From Warburgia ugandensis (Eukaryota > Streptophyta > Magnoliopsida > Canellales > Canellaceae): 64,000 nt of DNA. The translations under genes and the position numbers were made by a program. The DNA is taken from assembly GCA_035236585.1 (NCBI GenBank), contig CP141137.1, positions 46,522,057 to 46,586,056 of the forward strand. The letters run 5' to 3'. Below the pieces are notes generated by a model. The model made no database searches. It had not been told where the DNA came from and saw nothing but the letters and a program-made list of their open reading frames with translations. Positions 50,560-62,300 of the stretch are shown in pieces (positions within the stretch are counted from its first letter, which is position 1; each line of letters begins with the position of its first letter).

Positions 50560-50945
50560 TCAAGTAGATTAGATTATGAGGTTGGATCATTTTGTTTGAT
50601 CCTTTGGTTAGATCACTTAATTTGATCATATAGTGTTGGATCACTTATCATATGTTTTGGATCCCTTAATTGGATCACATGTTTTAGATCCCTTAATTGG
50701 ATCATATGTTTTGGATCCCTTCATTGGATCATATATTTTGGATCCCTTCATTGGATCATATGTTTTGGATCCCTTAATTGGATCATATGTTTTGGATCCC
50801 TTCATTGGATCATATGTTTTGGATCCCTTCATTGGATCATATGTTTTTGGATCACTTAGTTGGATCATGTATTTTGTATCACTTAGTTGAATCATCTATT
50901 TTGGATCACTTGTTTGGATCATCTGTTTTGGATCACTTGTTTGGA
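50560..50945. repeat. 27-bp minisatellite in the large LTR
   Basis: The repeat core is ggatcccttaattggatcat followed by atgtttt, in about ten copies. They are nearly perfect at 50640-50850 and decayed on both sides (ggatcacttgtttggatcat variants). The 27-bp period keeps open frames of nine-residue repeats on both strands. Confidence 0.92.
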
Positions 50946-53900
50946 TCATGACTATGCTAAGGTACTAAGCATACTGATATAATGAAGGTCTATATTTTTA
51001 GACAGATAATCATGTATATCTATACATGAATCTCTAATATATCATTGTATATCCACCTACCTCAAAGTAGTATTTTGATTCATACATCTCCAGTGTATTC
51101 TTCCACAATGTCCATCATGGTCTGGATTCATCCATCTGTCATACCATATATACAAGGTTATTTTCCTATTCAAGTATGTATTCCTATAGATGATACCCTG
51201 ATTTTCCTTGAATCAAATTTGATCAAAGGTTTGGGATTCTCTGTCTATGTTCTTCTATATATGCATACATACTATACAATACTACATTAATATTTGTTTT
51301 TTATCATCTAAGATCCTATGGATCTTGTTTAATCATCCTTATCTTGATTTTCAATTTTTATTAAGATTAGATGATTTACTACATTTTATGCTCTCATTAT
51401 TATTAGTCAACCAATTAATGTTTCATTGGTTGAGGGTAGCTTATTTCATTCTAAGTCTAGATTGCTCCTCTTATGTCAAATTGTCTAAGGCTTACTAGTT
51501 AAATGGTTGAACACAAAGTGGATACTTCAATCCTCATGTAAGGAGGCGTTTAAACCTCACAAACGTCAACAGAAGGTGTGGGGAGAACGTGGCTCTATTA
51601 GATAACCCCCTTAACCACTATGTCTATCATTCACTAGCTTGACCCTAACTCAACCTTTCATAAGGTTCCTATGAGCATTTAATCCTAAGTGTTCTTTCTA
51701 ATTGTTTTTAATTAAATCCATGAATTAAAATGTCATTCATGGAGATATATTATTCTCCTAAGTTGGACTAAGGAATTTATATTCCTTATATTATCCTACT
51801 AATTATGGTCCTTACTATCATTAAGTCCATATCATACATTCCATGTGAATGTCCATTCCTTCTAATTTCATTTAATTATCATTTCAATGAAATTACAATT
51901 ATTTAAGCATTGAAGCATAAGTTTAAAGCATAAATAACAAGTAATTAAACACTTAAAGAAACAATTAAATAACCAATTAAATAAATAATTCAACTAAGAA
52001 ATGAAAGACAATTATCATAATGTTCAATAATTGAAATAGAAATCTAACATGTTATCATGATCCAAGGGTCTTAACTGATCCATAGTCATCCTTCATCTTT
52101 TTAAGGTTTAGATCTTGATCCTTCATTTTATTTTAGATCCAACATATTATATTGATGTAATTTAATTATTAAATCATGGATTTATCTCATCCATTGATTT
52201 GATCTTCCTTGATCTACCCGATCAAGGAGATCTTAGGTTACTTTGTACCATTTAAGGGCATAGATCTTGATCTAGCCCAAATCCAAATCATCCCTTCATT
52301 AAATCCCTATGATCATATCTCAAGATCATTATCAAAATACATCCATGCTATCCAATCATCCTAGATCATCTTGATCTAGGAGATACTATTCAATTTTAAG
52401 GGTTTTAGTAACCCTTAAGGCTAGATCTCTTAAGATATGCCTAATAAATACAATTTAATCCACTGATATTATTTATTATGTTATAAAATAATCATCCAAT
52501 AAGGTATTTGTGGTCTGATCATCCTAGATCTTATAGATCAAGGATGTTAGTTACTTATCCACTTAATGACAAAATTTTTAATTAATTAAAATTAAAATTT
52601 TATAAGTTCAGTCCATTTTGATTATCACAAGGAATCCATCACAACTTTCTGATCTCAATTGAGATCGAAATTGAAAATTTAAGATTTCAACCCTTTTTAA
52701 GGGCTAAATTTCACCTTATTGTTTTGATCATTTTGGACTGATATAGAAGAATACAAATTCTACTGTGAAAATGTATATTAATTTTTTTGAATCTTCTGAA
52801 CACATCTATCGGTTCAGATTTCATGTTTGGGGTTATGTGGGCCATGATCCATGATCAATGGCACGAATTTCATCAAAAAGATCATGTAAATACTACTTAA
52901 AAACACGATATAATAATTTCAGTGAATTAATAACATCAACATGATTCCAAATAAAGTTTCTGATCTAAAATCAGAGTTCAATTAAAGTCAGAATTAATAT
53001 TTCAATATTTCAGCCCGTTTTAAGGCCTGAATTTCATCTTTTCTGTTTTTGATCAATTAATTCATATAGAAGAACATAAATCTGACTGTGAACATGATCC
53101 AAGGTATTAGAGTGTCTCTGAAGACATCCATCGTTCATATTTGTCTTTTAAAGTCATTTGATCCATGATCTATGATCATGGATACTGATTTTCACAAATA
53201 ACATATATAATCACAACTTGAAACATGGATATAATATATTCAATATCTAGATCATGTGACAAGGAATCTGTATAAACTTTTTGATCTAAAATCAAAGCTC
53301 TATAGAGCTCTGAATTGAAGAAATAAGATCTCAGTTTAAAATGGAACGACCCAGATTTGATCTGGGTGTGGGTGCTGGTACGGGTACAGGACGACCAGCG
53401 TCCCGCGCCTGTGACCGCCTATCCCAGGTGTCTAGCATAGGTGACCGGCTACAGGCGAGACGGTCCGATCTGGACCGTCGGACCGCCTGTGAACCGATCT
53501 CCTCCATCCGTTAAAATCAAAGGTCTAGATTTCATCTCCTGGGGTTTTGGGACCCCAGGAAGTCATCCAGCTGCTCAGAAGATTCATCTGAGCTGGCTGT
53601 GATGAGATCTCCACCACCCAAGCCGGATCCATCGTCTCCAACTGATCTACGGTTGGGGAGATCTCTTAATGGCCGAAAAACCAACCATGCCTACCAGAAT
53701 TGAAAGGGGGAAGAGAAACTGGCCTACCTGAGCCGGTTTGGGGAAGAAACATTCACCGAAGACCAAGAAAACCAGCCGGAGAAATGTAGAGAAAACCCTA
53801 GCCTCCGAAAAATATACAGACTGAAAATTATCCATTTCCGTTGCCGGATAATGTGGAAAAATATAGGGGTTTTGTAGATCACCACATTTTGGAGATGACC

Positions 53901-54363
53901 AATGGTTCCAGATCACCGTTGAACGATCGGATTTGCTGGAATATTGTGAAGAACATGCCGGAAACGGTAACCCTTACTAGGTTAAATTTCGTTTTCATTT
54001 TACCGGAGATCCAAGATATGGATCATCCTCAAATTAAAGGGCTTTTGTAACTAGACCTTTCCCGAACAAATCCAATGGTCAAGATTAGGTTTCAACGAGT
54101 ATAAAATGATGACTAATTGAAATAGGGTTTCCAGGCAGAAACCTAGTTCAATCGGGGACAACGCGTCCTGGGACGCGCTCGACCTCTCCACTAAGTCTGG
54201 AGAGACGGGTGCGTCTGTGGACGCTCCTTGAGTGAAAAAAACACTAATGAAGAAGAAGAAGAAATTGGGAGAGTTTGGGGAGGTTTCTGGAGCTGAATTT
54301 TTGCAGCATAACAGGGGACCTTGTGAATGATTTTTGGAACATTTTTGAGAATTTTTCTAAGGT

Positions 54364-54371
54364 CTATTTAT
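54364..54371 (-). promoter_or_regulatory. TATA box of the large LTR
   Basis: The minus-strand sequence TATAAATA lies in cttctataaatagacc. It is the best promoter candidate in the unit and sets its likely orientation. Confidence 0.5.
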
Positions 54372-54956
54372 AGAAGTTTTGAGTGGTTTTCATAATAACA
54401 TGCAATAATTATGTTTTCTCCTTTTTATTATTTTATGTATATTAGATTCCCACTACCACCTCCTTCTCCACTAGCAGGTGGTAGTGGTTTGACTAATGAT
54501 TGCATGTTTTTCAGACTTGGATCCCTTTGTGGGTCCCTTGTGGGCCCCACCTGAGTGTGAAAAGACCAAATTGCCCTTTTATGGAGAAAAATCCATTTTA
54601 TTCTCCCGAGCTCGGAATTGAGCATACTTAGTGGAATTGGATTCGTATTTTTGAGTACATTCCAGATTTGGATGTATCAGGTCTTGATTATTTGTGAAAT
54701 TATCATTTTGCCCTTTCATTCATTAAAATGAAGAAAAATACAGATTTTTCATCCGTATTCAGAAATTGTCGTGCTTACAGTCATTTTGAAGCGTTCGTCG
54801 CATATGTTTTCAATTATACATCTCTCATACCTTGATTCCACTTCTATGAGAAGTGCATATTTTATAACCCTAATATTCCAGCCTGATTTTCATTGAAATT
54901 CTAAATTTCAATATTTATTTAATTTCATTATAAAAAATTAGGGGTGTTACAGTTTG

Positions 54957-56294
54957 GTTGACCAAGTTGTTTAACAAGATTATAAAATCAAAGAAAATGC
55001 CTGATGAGTGGAGGAAAAGCTCTATTGTACCAATCTATAAGAATGAAGAGACATTCAGAGCTGCACTAATTATCGAGGAATCAAACTTATGAGCCACGCC
55101 ATGAAACTTTTTGAAAGAGTGATTGAGAAGAGGCTATGACATGAAACAAGTGTATCGGAGAATCAGTTTGGTTTCATGCCTAGGAGGTCTACCATGGGGG
55201 CTATTTTCTTACTAAGACAATTAGTAGAGAAATATAGGGAGAGGAGGAAAGACCTCCACGTGGTCTTTATCGATTTAGAGAAAGCTTATGATAGAGTCCC
55301 TATAGAGTTAATATGGAGAGTGTTGGGTGGTAAAAGGGTCTTGCAAGGATATATAGGCATAATTAAATATATGTATAAGGTAGCGGTAACAAATGTTAAG
55401 ACCACTAGTGGCGTGACTGGTAATTTTCCTGTCACTGTTGGATTGCACCAAGGATCGGCATTGAGTCCATACCTTTTCACATTAGTTATGGATGAGTTAA
55501 CAAAACATCTGCATGAGGAGATTCCCTGGTGCATGCTATTTGCAGACGATATAGTCCTACTTGATGAGACAAGGGAGGGTGTAAACATAAAGCTAGAGTT
55601 ATGGAGAGAAGCATTAGAATCGGAAGGATTTAAAATTAGCCGAACTAAGACAGAATATATGGAATGTAATTTTAGCAAGAAGAGTAGGAGTAGAACACCA
55701 GTCACAATTGATAACCAAGAAGTCCCCGTCAAAGACCACTTTCGGTACTTAGGATCAATAATTCATGAGCATGGAGAGATTGAAAGGGAGGTTATCCAGA
55801 GAATTCAAGCAGGTTGGAACAAATGAATATGTGCATTTGGAGTTTTGTGTGATCAACGAATGCCACTCAAACTAAAAGGAAAATTCTATAAGATGGCTAT
55901 AAGGCCAGCCATGCTCTATGGATCAGAATGTTGGGCAATTAAGGAACATCATACTCATAGGATGAGCGTTGTAGAAATGAGGATGTTGGGATGGGTGAGT
56001 GGTGAGTGGTGAGTAGTAAGACAAGAAAAGATAGAATTCGGAATGAAAATATTCGAGGAAATTTAGAGATAGCACCAATAGGGAATAAGATGAGGGAGAC
56101 TAGACTTAGATGGTTTGGACATGTTCAAAGGAGACCAACAACGGCACCGGTTAGAAGAAGTGAGGCAATACAAGTAGTGAGGATTTAAAAACTTTGGGAC
56201 TAAATGAAGACATGGTATTTAATAGAGTGGAATGGAGGAATAAGATTCATGTGGCTGACCCCTAATTGGGATAAGGTCTTGATGATGATGATGA
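54957..56294 (+). mobile_element. RTE LINE remnant, right piece
   Basis: It continues the LINE from 49287 after the LTR insertion (gttgaccaagttgtttaaca ...). An open stretch at 55176-55826 carries [52 protein letters not shown] and LFADDIVLLDE, so much RT sequence is intact. It has the single version of the segment that is duplicated in the other LINE. The tail loses about 60 bp near 56176 and ends attgggataaggtcttgatg plus (ATG)n. Confidence 0.93.
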
Positions 56295-57535
56295 CATACA
56301 TATACATACATACATAGGCATAAGAGGGCAATGTTCCTTTTTGAAATCCTTTGTTCCAACAAAAGAGTACATGTTAGCATTTGGATCTTCACATTTAACT
56401 AGTGCTTTAAAACCACTAAAGATTGAATCCTCATGTAATTGCAAGTTGCCCGTCATGCTTGTGTCAGTTTCAAATTAGTCTCGCTACAAGATTCATTGTC
56501 TCAACATTGCAGATAGCATCATCATAGCTAGAAGCAAGTTATATAAGGTCAGCAGAGATGAACTCATCCCTCTCCACTTTCACTGTATCTCCAACTTGCA
56601 GATTCTTCCATTCAGTATATTCCAAAAAGCCATCTCCTTTCTGCACTTTATCCTTTGATTGTTCACTTCAATTTCTTGAAAACACTCTCAAAGTTTAAAT
56701 TATCGGCGCCGGTTTATTACCTTGATAGAAAGAGCAGAATGCAGAAGGTAAACATCTTGAGTAATAGTTGGACATGCACAAGACATTCAACAGACCAATG
56801 TCAGGATGCATTGCGAAGCATGCAGAAAGCTAATAGCCATTTTCCCTCCAAAGTTTCTCTCTTTGAAACTTGGAGAAGCTTTAATTTGTGCACATAGTCA
56901 AGAACAATAGCTATGGTAGAATCCTAAAAATTGACCAATGCAGCCTGATTGCACACTGATTGTGGCGGGCAATAATCTATCTTAAGAGAACCATTAACTC
57001 AGTAATCGTGCATCTACCATTTGATTATTTATATTCATAGTCGGATGCTTTAAGTTTGTCAGGCTTTGGCTTTTCCACTTGATGTCCTATTTGAATTGAT
57101 TTTTCACCAAGGCACGTCCAACAATTAAGCCGCCGATGTGCATTAGAATCATTCAAACAAATAGTACTAACACTACCAATTCGCCTCGAAATGTACCTGC
57201 TGGTTCCTTCACCATGGCAGCACCAATTACCACAATCAGAGGAAGAATAGTGCTAACAGAGGAATAGGGAGCTAGAGGGTTGAATGTCAAGCAACAATTC
57301 TACGGAAGTAAACATTGGCCACCCTCCCAAATTGCTCAAACAAGGATGTGGGAATGAATGTGACCAATGTGTACTTTGTAGTTGACACAATTGGTGTATT
57401 ATTTGCGCTCTTGCGCTTCAGTTCACTCTGTGTCTTTATAGAAGACTTTCCTAGAGAAACCTGGGCCTCCATTCTGTGAATGGGCTTCCTTAAATGATGA
57501 AGACCTCCCACAAGTAAAGGAGTAGATCGTGTCTA
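56295..57535 (-). pseudogene. ALA-type flippase pseudogene, N-terminal part
   Basis: On the minus strand, 57287-57511 reads [20 protein letters not shown] then RVANVYF, the start of P4-ATPases. 57190-57285 continues NPLAPYSSVSTILPLIVVIG. 56500-56650 gives GDGFLEYTEWKNLQVGDTVK and VERDEFISAD (actuator domain). 56330-56490 gives YDDAIC.VETMNL, a damaged ETNLKLTQA where the conserved DGET motif reads SET, and CEDPNANMYSFVGTKDFKKE. Stops and frameshifts occur in each block. With 45060-49080 it forms one gene split by the LINE and large LTR. Confidence 0.85.
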
Positions 57536-58740
57536 GTTGGACCTTCCTTTTCCTTTCATCATCATCATCAAAGCCATATCCCAATTTAGCCGTCTGCTAG
57601 AGAGGTGTAGGATCTTCTTTGTCCTTTCATTACGGATTTTTTCAACAGAATACAGATAAAGCCCACCAAAGAATGAACAAAAATCCTCTCCTTCAGAATT
57701 AAAACTCCCCAAAATTTGCAAATAGTTCCCAAAACCAAACTTAGTACAAGCCCCCAAAACACCACCAAATCCAAAACCCAAAAGCCCAGGAAAATTTGGA
57801 GCTAGAGAACCCACAAGAGACCAAATCCCAACACCAATGCCGTAATTTACAACCCATATGAGCCCAACAAGAATGCATATTCAAACAATAATCCCCAGCT
57901 TAATCAATGACCCTCCTCATCAAATGAAATTATGTACTACTAGTATTCAGATAAATGTCCAGAAACCAATCCATTCCTTTGCACATCTCAGTTTCAAACT
58001 TAAATTATTAATTTGTTTTAACGTTAACAATATATAAACATCTAAAAATAGAAGAACAATTTTTTATGTTTCTCTCCGAGGAAGGAGCGTGACATTGAAT
58101 CTTTGAACGAAGACTCTCTACCCATTTGACTTGTACCCGAGTGAAACACCAAAATTCAAGAAGGAAGCAGAAAAGACCCCAAAGGAAATTTCCTTTTCTG
58201 GAAGTATCCAAGCTCTAGAAGTTCAGTCCCTTGGTTTTTCTCCATCTTTGTAGATGAGATAGCATCCCTGGCTTCTGGAAACTCGCATTTCTCAAGCGTG
58301 AAAGCAATGAAGTGTTGGTCCACATTAGGTAATTTTAAGCTTCTTTGTATGTTCCAGAGTTGTATCTCTCTTTCTCACACGTATTCCATTGCCATGGCGA
58401 GGTCTGTGCACAGTTGTATTACTCTGCCTTCTCGCTGAGACAGACAATGAGGATAGTATTTTTTTCGTATTTTGAGGATGGAATAGTGTTGCTTGGTGAA
58501 GTTTGAAGCTCTTATGCTGATGTCAAAGAGCCCCAAATAAGTTAATCATCACGCTGGGTCAGGTCTTCAATCATCAGGCCAGATTGTATTCTTCTTTCCT
58601 ATCATTCCACAAATAACTTGGATGGAGAAGAGGCTGCACTTAACCAGCTGGTATAAAAGCGGAAGCCCAAGTTTTGAATGGGAATAACAATCAGCTACAG
58701 ATGATTTTGTGGCAGTATTAGTCTTGGTGTTTTTTCCGTG
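57536..58740. other. Region between pseudogene start and flippase 3' flank
   Basis: It would hold the old promoter and leader of the flippase pseudogene. I see no other gene. The open frames at 57533-57814 and 58008-58211 look like chance. Confidence 0.4.
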
Positions 58741-59377
58741 TAGCCAGTGGTACTTGTTTTTGCTCCTCTGCAGCTCCTTAGACATCATCTTAGATGGCTA
58801 GAAGTTCTTAAAAGGCCAAAAGATACACGGTGTTTTGGTTGTTGTTGTGCAGATTCCGCAGTAAACCTGCTATTCTCAGCTCGAAACATAATCCGTTTTC
58901 TTTTCATCACTCAAACTCAGAAACTGATTTTTGATAATAAGGGCTCCAGAAAGATGAGAAGTAATCATCCTGCAATCACGACTCGATTCTAGTTTTGAAG
59001 GTACGTGGTTTAAGATGATACAAAGAAAGGACACTGATGTTAACTACAAAATTGTGTTGAATATCCTAAATGTGAGATATATTTCACAAATACCAAACAT
59101 GTGTTAAATTAAAAAATTATGAAGCCTTCAAAGGCCAAGAATAAAAAAATTTACAACTTCTGGGATTTCCTCTTCCCCACCCACTAATAATACAACACAA
59201 ACCAGCTTCTGAACTTCATCCGTCAATGGCATCATAGCAGCTCGGTCATATTTGATCTCCACCTTTTGGGCCCTGACATGCCCATTTGCTAGTGCCGTTT
59301 GAATCCAGAGGAGATTTACTTGTCAAACACAGTTCAGAATGTTTTTCCTCTTGAAGTTAATCAATGCCCTGCAAAGC

Positions 59378-62300
59378 TCAGGCTGCTGTTATGGTATTAT
59401 GGTGAACTTTGCGCTTTACATTTCTGGTTCTTGCTTCCAAACGTGCCGTATAGCCAACAGTTGTTGTCCGTATCGATCTCTGTCTCACCATATGAACATA
59501 CTCAGGGTCATTGGCTTGACCCTCCAGTCTGATCCACTGAATCATTCCATGATACATCGGGAAGAAGCGCATCTGGACTGCAGCATATGTAAAGTACGGG
59601 ATAAGGGTGGAGAGAACCACAAATAGTGTGAGAATCCAGAACGAAGGGGCTGGCGCACATGTTTCAATGAAAACTCTATAGGCATCTGTGGATATGGATG
59701 GGGGCATGGCTCCATAGGCCAGAAGAAAGAGATACCACAAGGCAATACCTCCCCAGATGAAGATATGCTGAATCAATGTGAAGTAGCTGACAGCAAGAGC
59801 CATTTGGCAATTTACGACCCAAACAACACAGGTGTACATTGTTGTCCCAAGAACATCCATACTCACAACCTGTCCACCTTCACGGAAGGCCTGATGCTGA
59901 AATGCACTGGTGCAGAAAAAGAAGATGATGACAGCACTGCAAACTCCATTAAACATCCAGCCAAATATCCGTAGCCAACTAAAGAGGACATTTTGTACAC
60001 CTTCTTGGTACAATAGAGGGAACTGAAAGAGATAAAGCAAAGTAGATCAACAGATTAAACTTGCATTGCTAACATGCAAAGGAAGAATATTTGTGATAAA
60101 TTATAGTTCAAAGGCATAACATTAAATAGTTTTCAAGAAGTGTGAACACTTTGAAAACTTCCAAGTCAGATTATCAGAACTAAAGTACATGCTCAACGGA
60201 AGTACATTCAGATGCCACTGCCACAAGAACAGCAAATGCACTGAGCTATAACTTCAATGAAACAACACTGTATTGCAAAGATAATTACTTGGTTTAAATT
60301 TTTATCAAGCAATCAGCTGCATGATGATCACAGTAAAAGAAATTGTTTTCATGCTTGAAATTATTGACAGATTGATTGCACCAACTTGAACTTGAGAATA
60401 ATTAGAATACATTCTCGAAGCAAGTGTGACTTGAGTCCATCACCATAAGGATTACTAGAAAAGTTTCAGAATATTGATGCAGGATAGTGAATATACCTTG
60501 AGACAAAATCTTGCAGAGACATCTTGGTCAAATACCCCCAAAGCAATTACTGGAAGCGATGTGAAGAAGACATTATACAATGACAAATACCAATCATTAT
60601 ATGCTGGTTGCCCAGAAAAGTATGCATATGCCTCGAACAAGAAGAGAGTTAAACCAAAGGTAACGTTCTTGTAGAAGAAGTAGCATATCTGCAAAACAGG
60701 GGAAGAACAAATCAGCCTCAATTCCACTTGTGACAAAAATATAGATAAAAAAATAACAGGAATTGAATTCATACCATTGATGAGATCCTTCTGTAACACC
60801 AATGTCCATGCACAAGCAGTAGGCGCTCCAAAAACCGAAATTGAGCAATTGCAACATCACTTGACATGACAGCCTATATCATGGGAAGGAGTAGAATGTG
60901 AGGCAAAGCAGTATGAACATGATAAAATAATCAGTAATGAAACACAGAATGCATTATATTTTCACCTGCATTCCTTCAACACCACTGATGCCAATCCCAA
61001 TATCTGCTTCTTGAAGCATACCCACGTCATTGGCCCCATCACCAATTGCTAATGTTGTCTTACCTGTGCCAATTTTCACGAGTCTTGTAACCTGCAGCAA
61101 TTTGTTCAGATGCACTTAAGATCCCCAGCTCAAACTTTAATAGGAAGAAACAGAGCAAATTGCAGGCAAAATGACTAGTGAACTTACAAGTGCTTTCTGT
61201 TTGGGTGATGAGCGGCAGCAAATAACAGATGCACAGCTGATTGCCAGGTCTAAGAACGTGTCCTTAACATCATCATCCAGAGCATAAGTAAGTGATTTGC
61301 CATCAATGATCAAAGCAAATGCATCTCCACTCGAGGAAGTAAGTTGTGACTTCCCCTCAGTTATCTGTTGCACAACGCTTTCTTTTGATGCCTGAAAAGG
61401 TAGCACTAATCTTTTTAGATGAAAACGGTCTGTAAATCACAAAATGTAAATAAAATGAAATTTTGGAAGCACAAATGAAAGTGATTTGTGACAAACTTAA
61501 AACCTAAATTTTATCAGGACAAAAGAATGAAGCCAGATAAATAAGTTGTATGAACTCATACTCACCACACTCTCAGATGTAATACAAGAGAATTTTCATA
61601 AAAATACCCAACATGTAATATAGGGATATTTTAGTCACAGAAAATGCATAAATGTCTTCACATATTTCGTTCCCAAAGTTCCACCTTTCAACACCTTTGT
61701 GTCAGAATCCATGTTAAATAGGCTAAAGCATTCCACTGGCATGGCTATTGACAGAGAACACATGCAAAACTGTACAAGTTGTCCCCACTCCAAAGGGCAA
61801 CAAGCATTGCAAAGATCTGACAATTTTCCAAAGCTAAAATAGCTTTTGAGTATTGGATCAAGAAAGTGATTACCAAGTTTAGGAGGTCCAAAGAGAGATA
61901 GCCCTATTGGGGCCAGCTCAATATGTCCAAGCATAGCATGAGCAGATCAATTTGTTTCTTTCCTTTTTGGCTTGATTTCAAGTGCTTCCACTTTTCTAAC
62001 AGAAATGACATTTAACTCGGAAGGTGCACTCAAAATGAAATTCCCTTAGAATGTGAAGACCAGATATTGGCCTCTACTTTCTGACAGCATCCAAAATTTT
62101 GCCTCATTGTTTAAGTGCCTTGTCTGACAACCACGAGGCTGTGGGTTCAATGCCACTCACCATTCAATAAAAGGTCATACACATGGAACAAATTGCCATA
62201 AAGTACCAGTGCCAGCAAATAGAAGGCCATACACATGGAACAGGTGTGTTGTATATCAGTCAGTTATCGACATAGTCCAAGGGAATTCCTGTAATGTGTT

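Larger units (their letters stand above)
49288..54951 (-). mobile_element. Very large LTR unit (5,664 bp), probably a solo LTR
   Basis: The unit begins TGTGACGACCCGGG and ends GGGGTGTTACA, so its ends are TG...CA with partly inverted ends. The perfect 5-bp target duplication gtttg flanks it at 49283-49287 and 54952-54956, and removing it restores the LINE sequence. The inside has no gag or pol. On the minus strand, TATAAATA at about 54364-54371 lies some 580 bp from the end, and a CT-rich leader follows, so I read it as a minus-strand LTR (U3 first). A 5-6 kb LTR is known from Ogre/Tat-like gypsy elements; that assignment is inference. It could also be a non-autonomous large element whose own LTRs I failed to see, though I found no internal terminal repeat. 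Confidence 0.75.

Noticed and set aside
56295..57535. N-terminal flippase exons as the start of the intact right-hand gene
   Set aside because: The right-hand gene runs leftward from beyond 64000 and ends at 59378, so exons at 56-57 kb lie after its stop. They belong to the left, broken copy and carry stops.
61635..61934. 99-residue minus-strand frame in the flippase gene
   Set aside because: It lies within the intron 61392-62722 and has no conserved sequence. The matching pseudogene region (48640-48960) is also noncoding.
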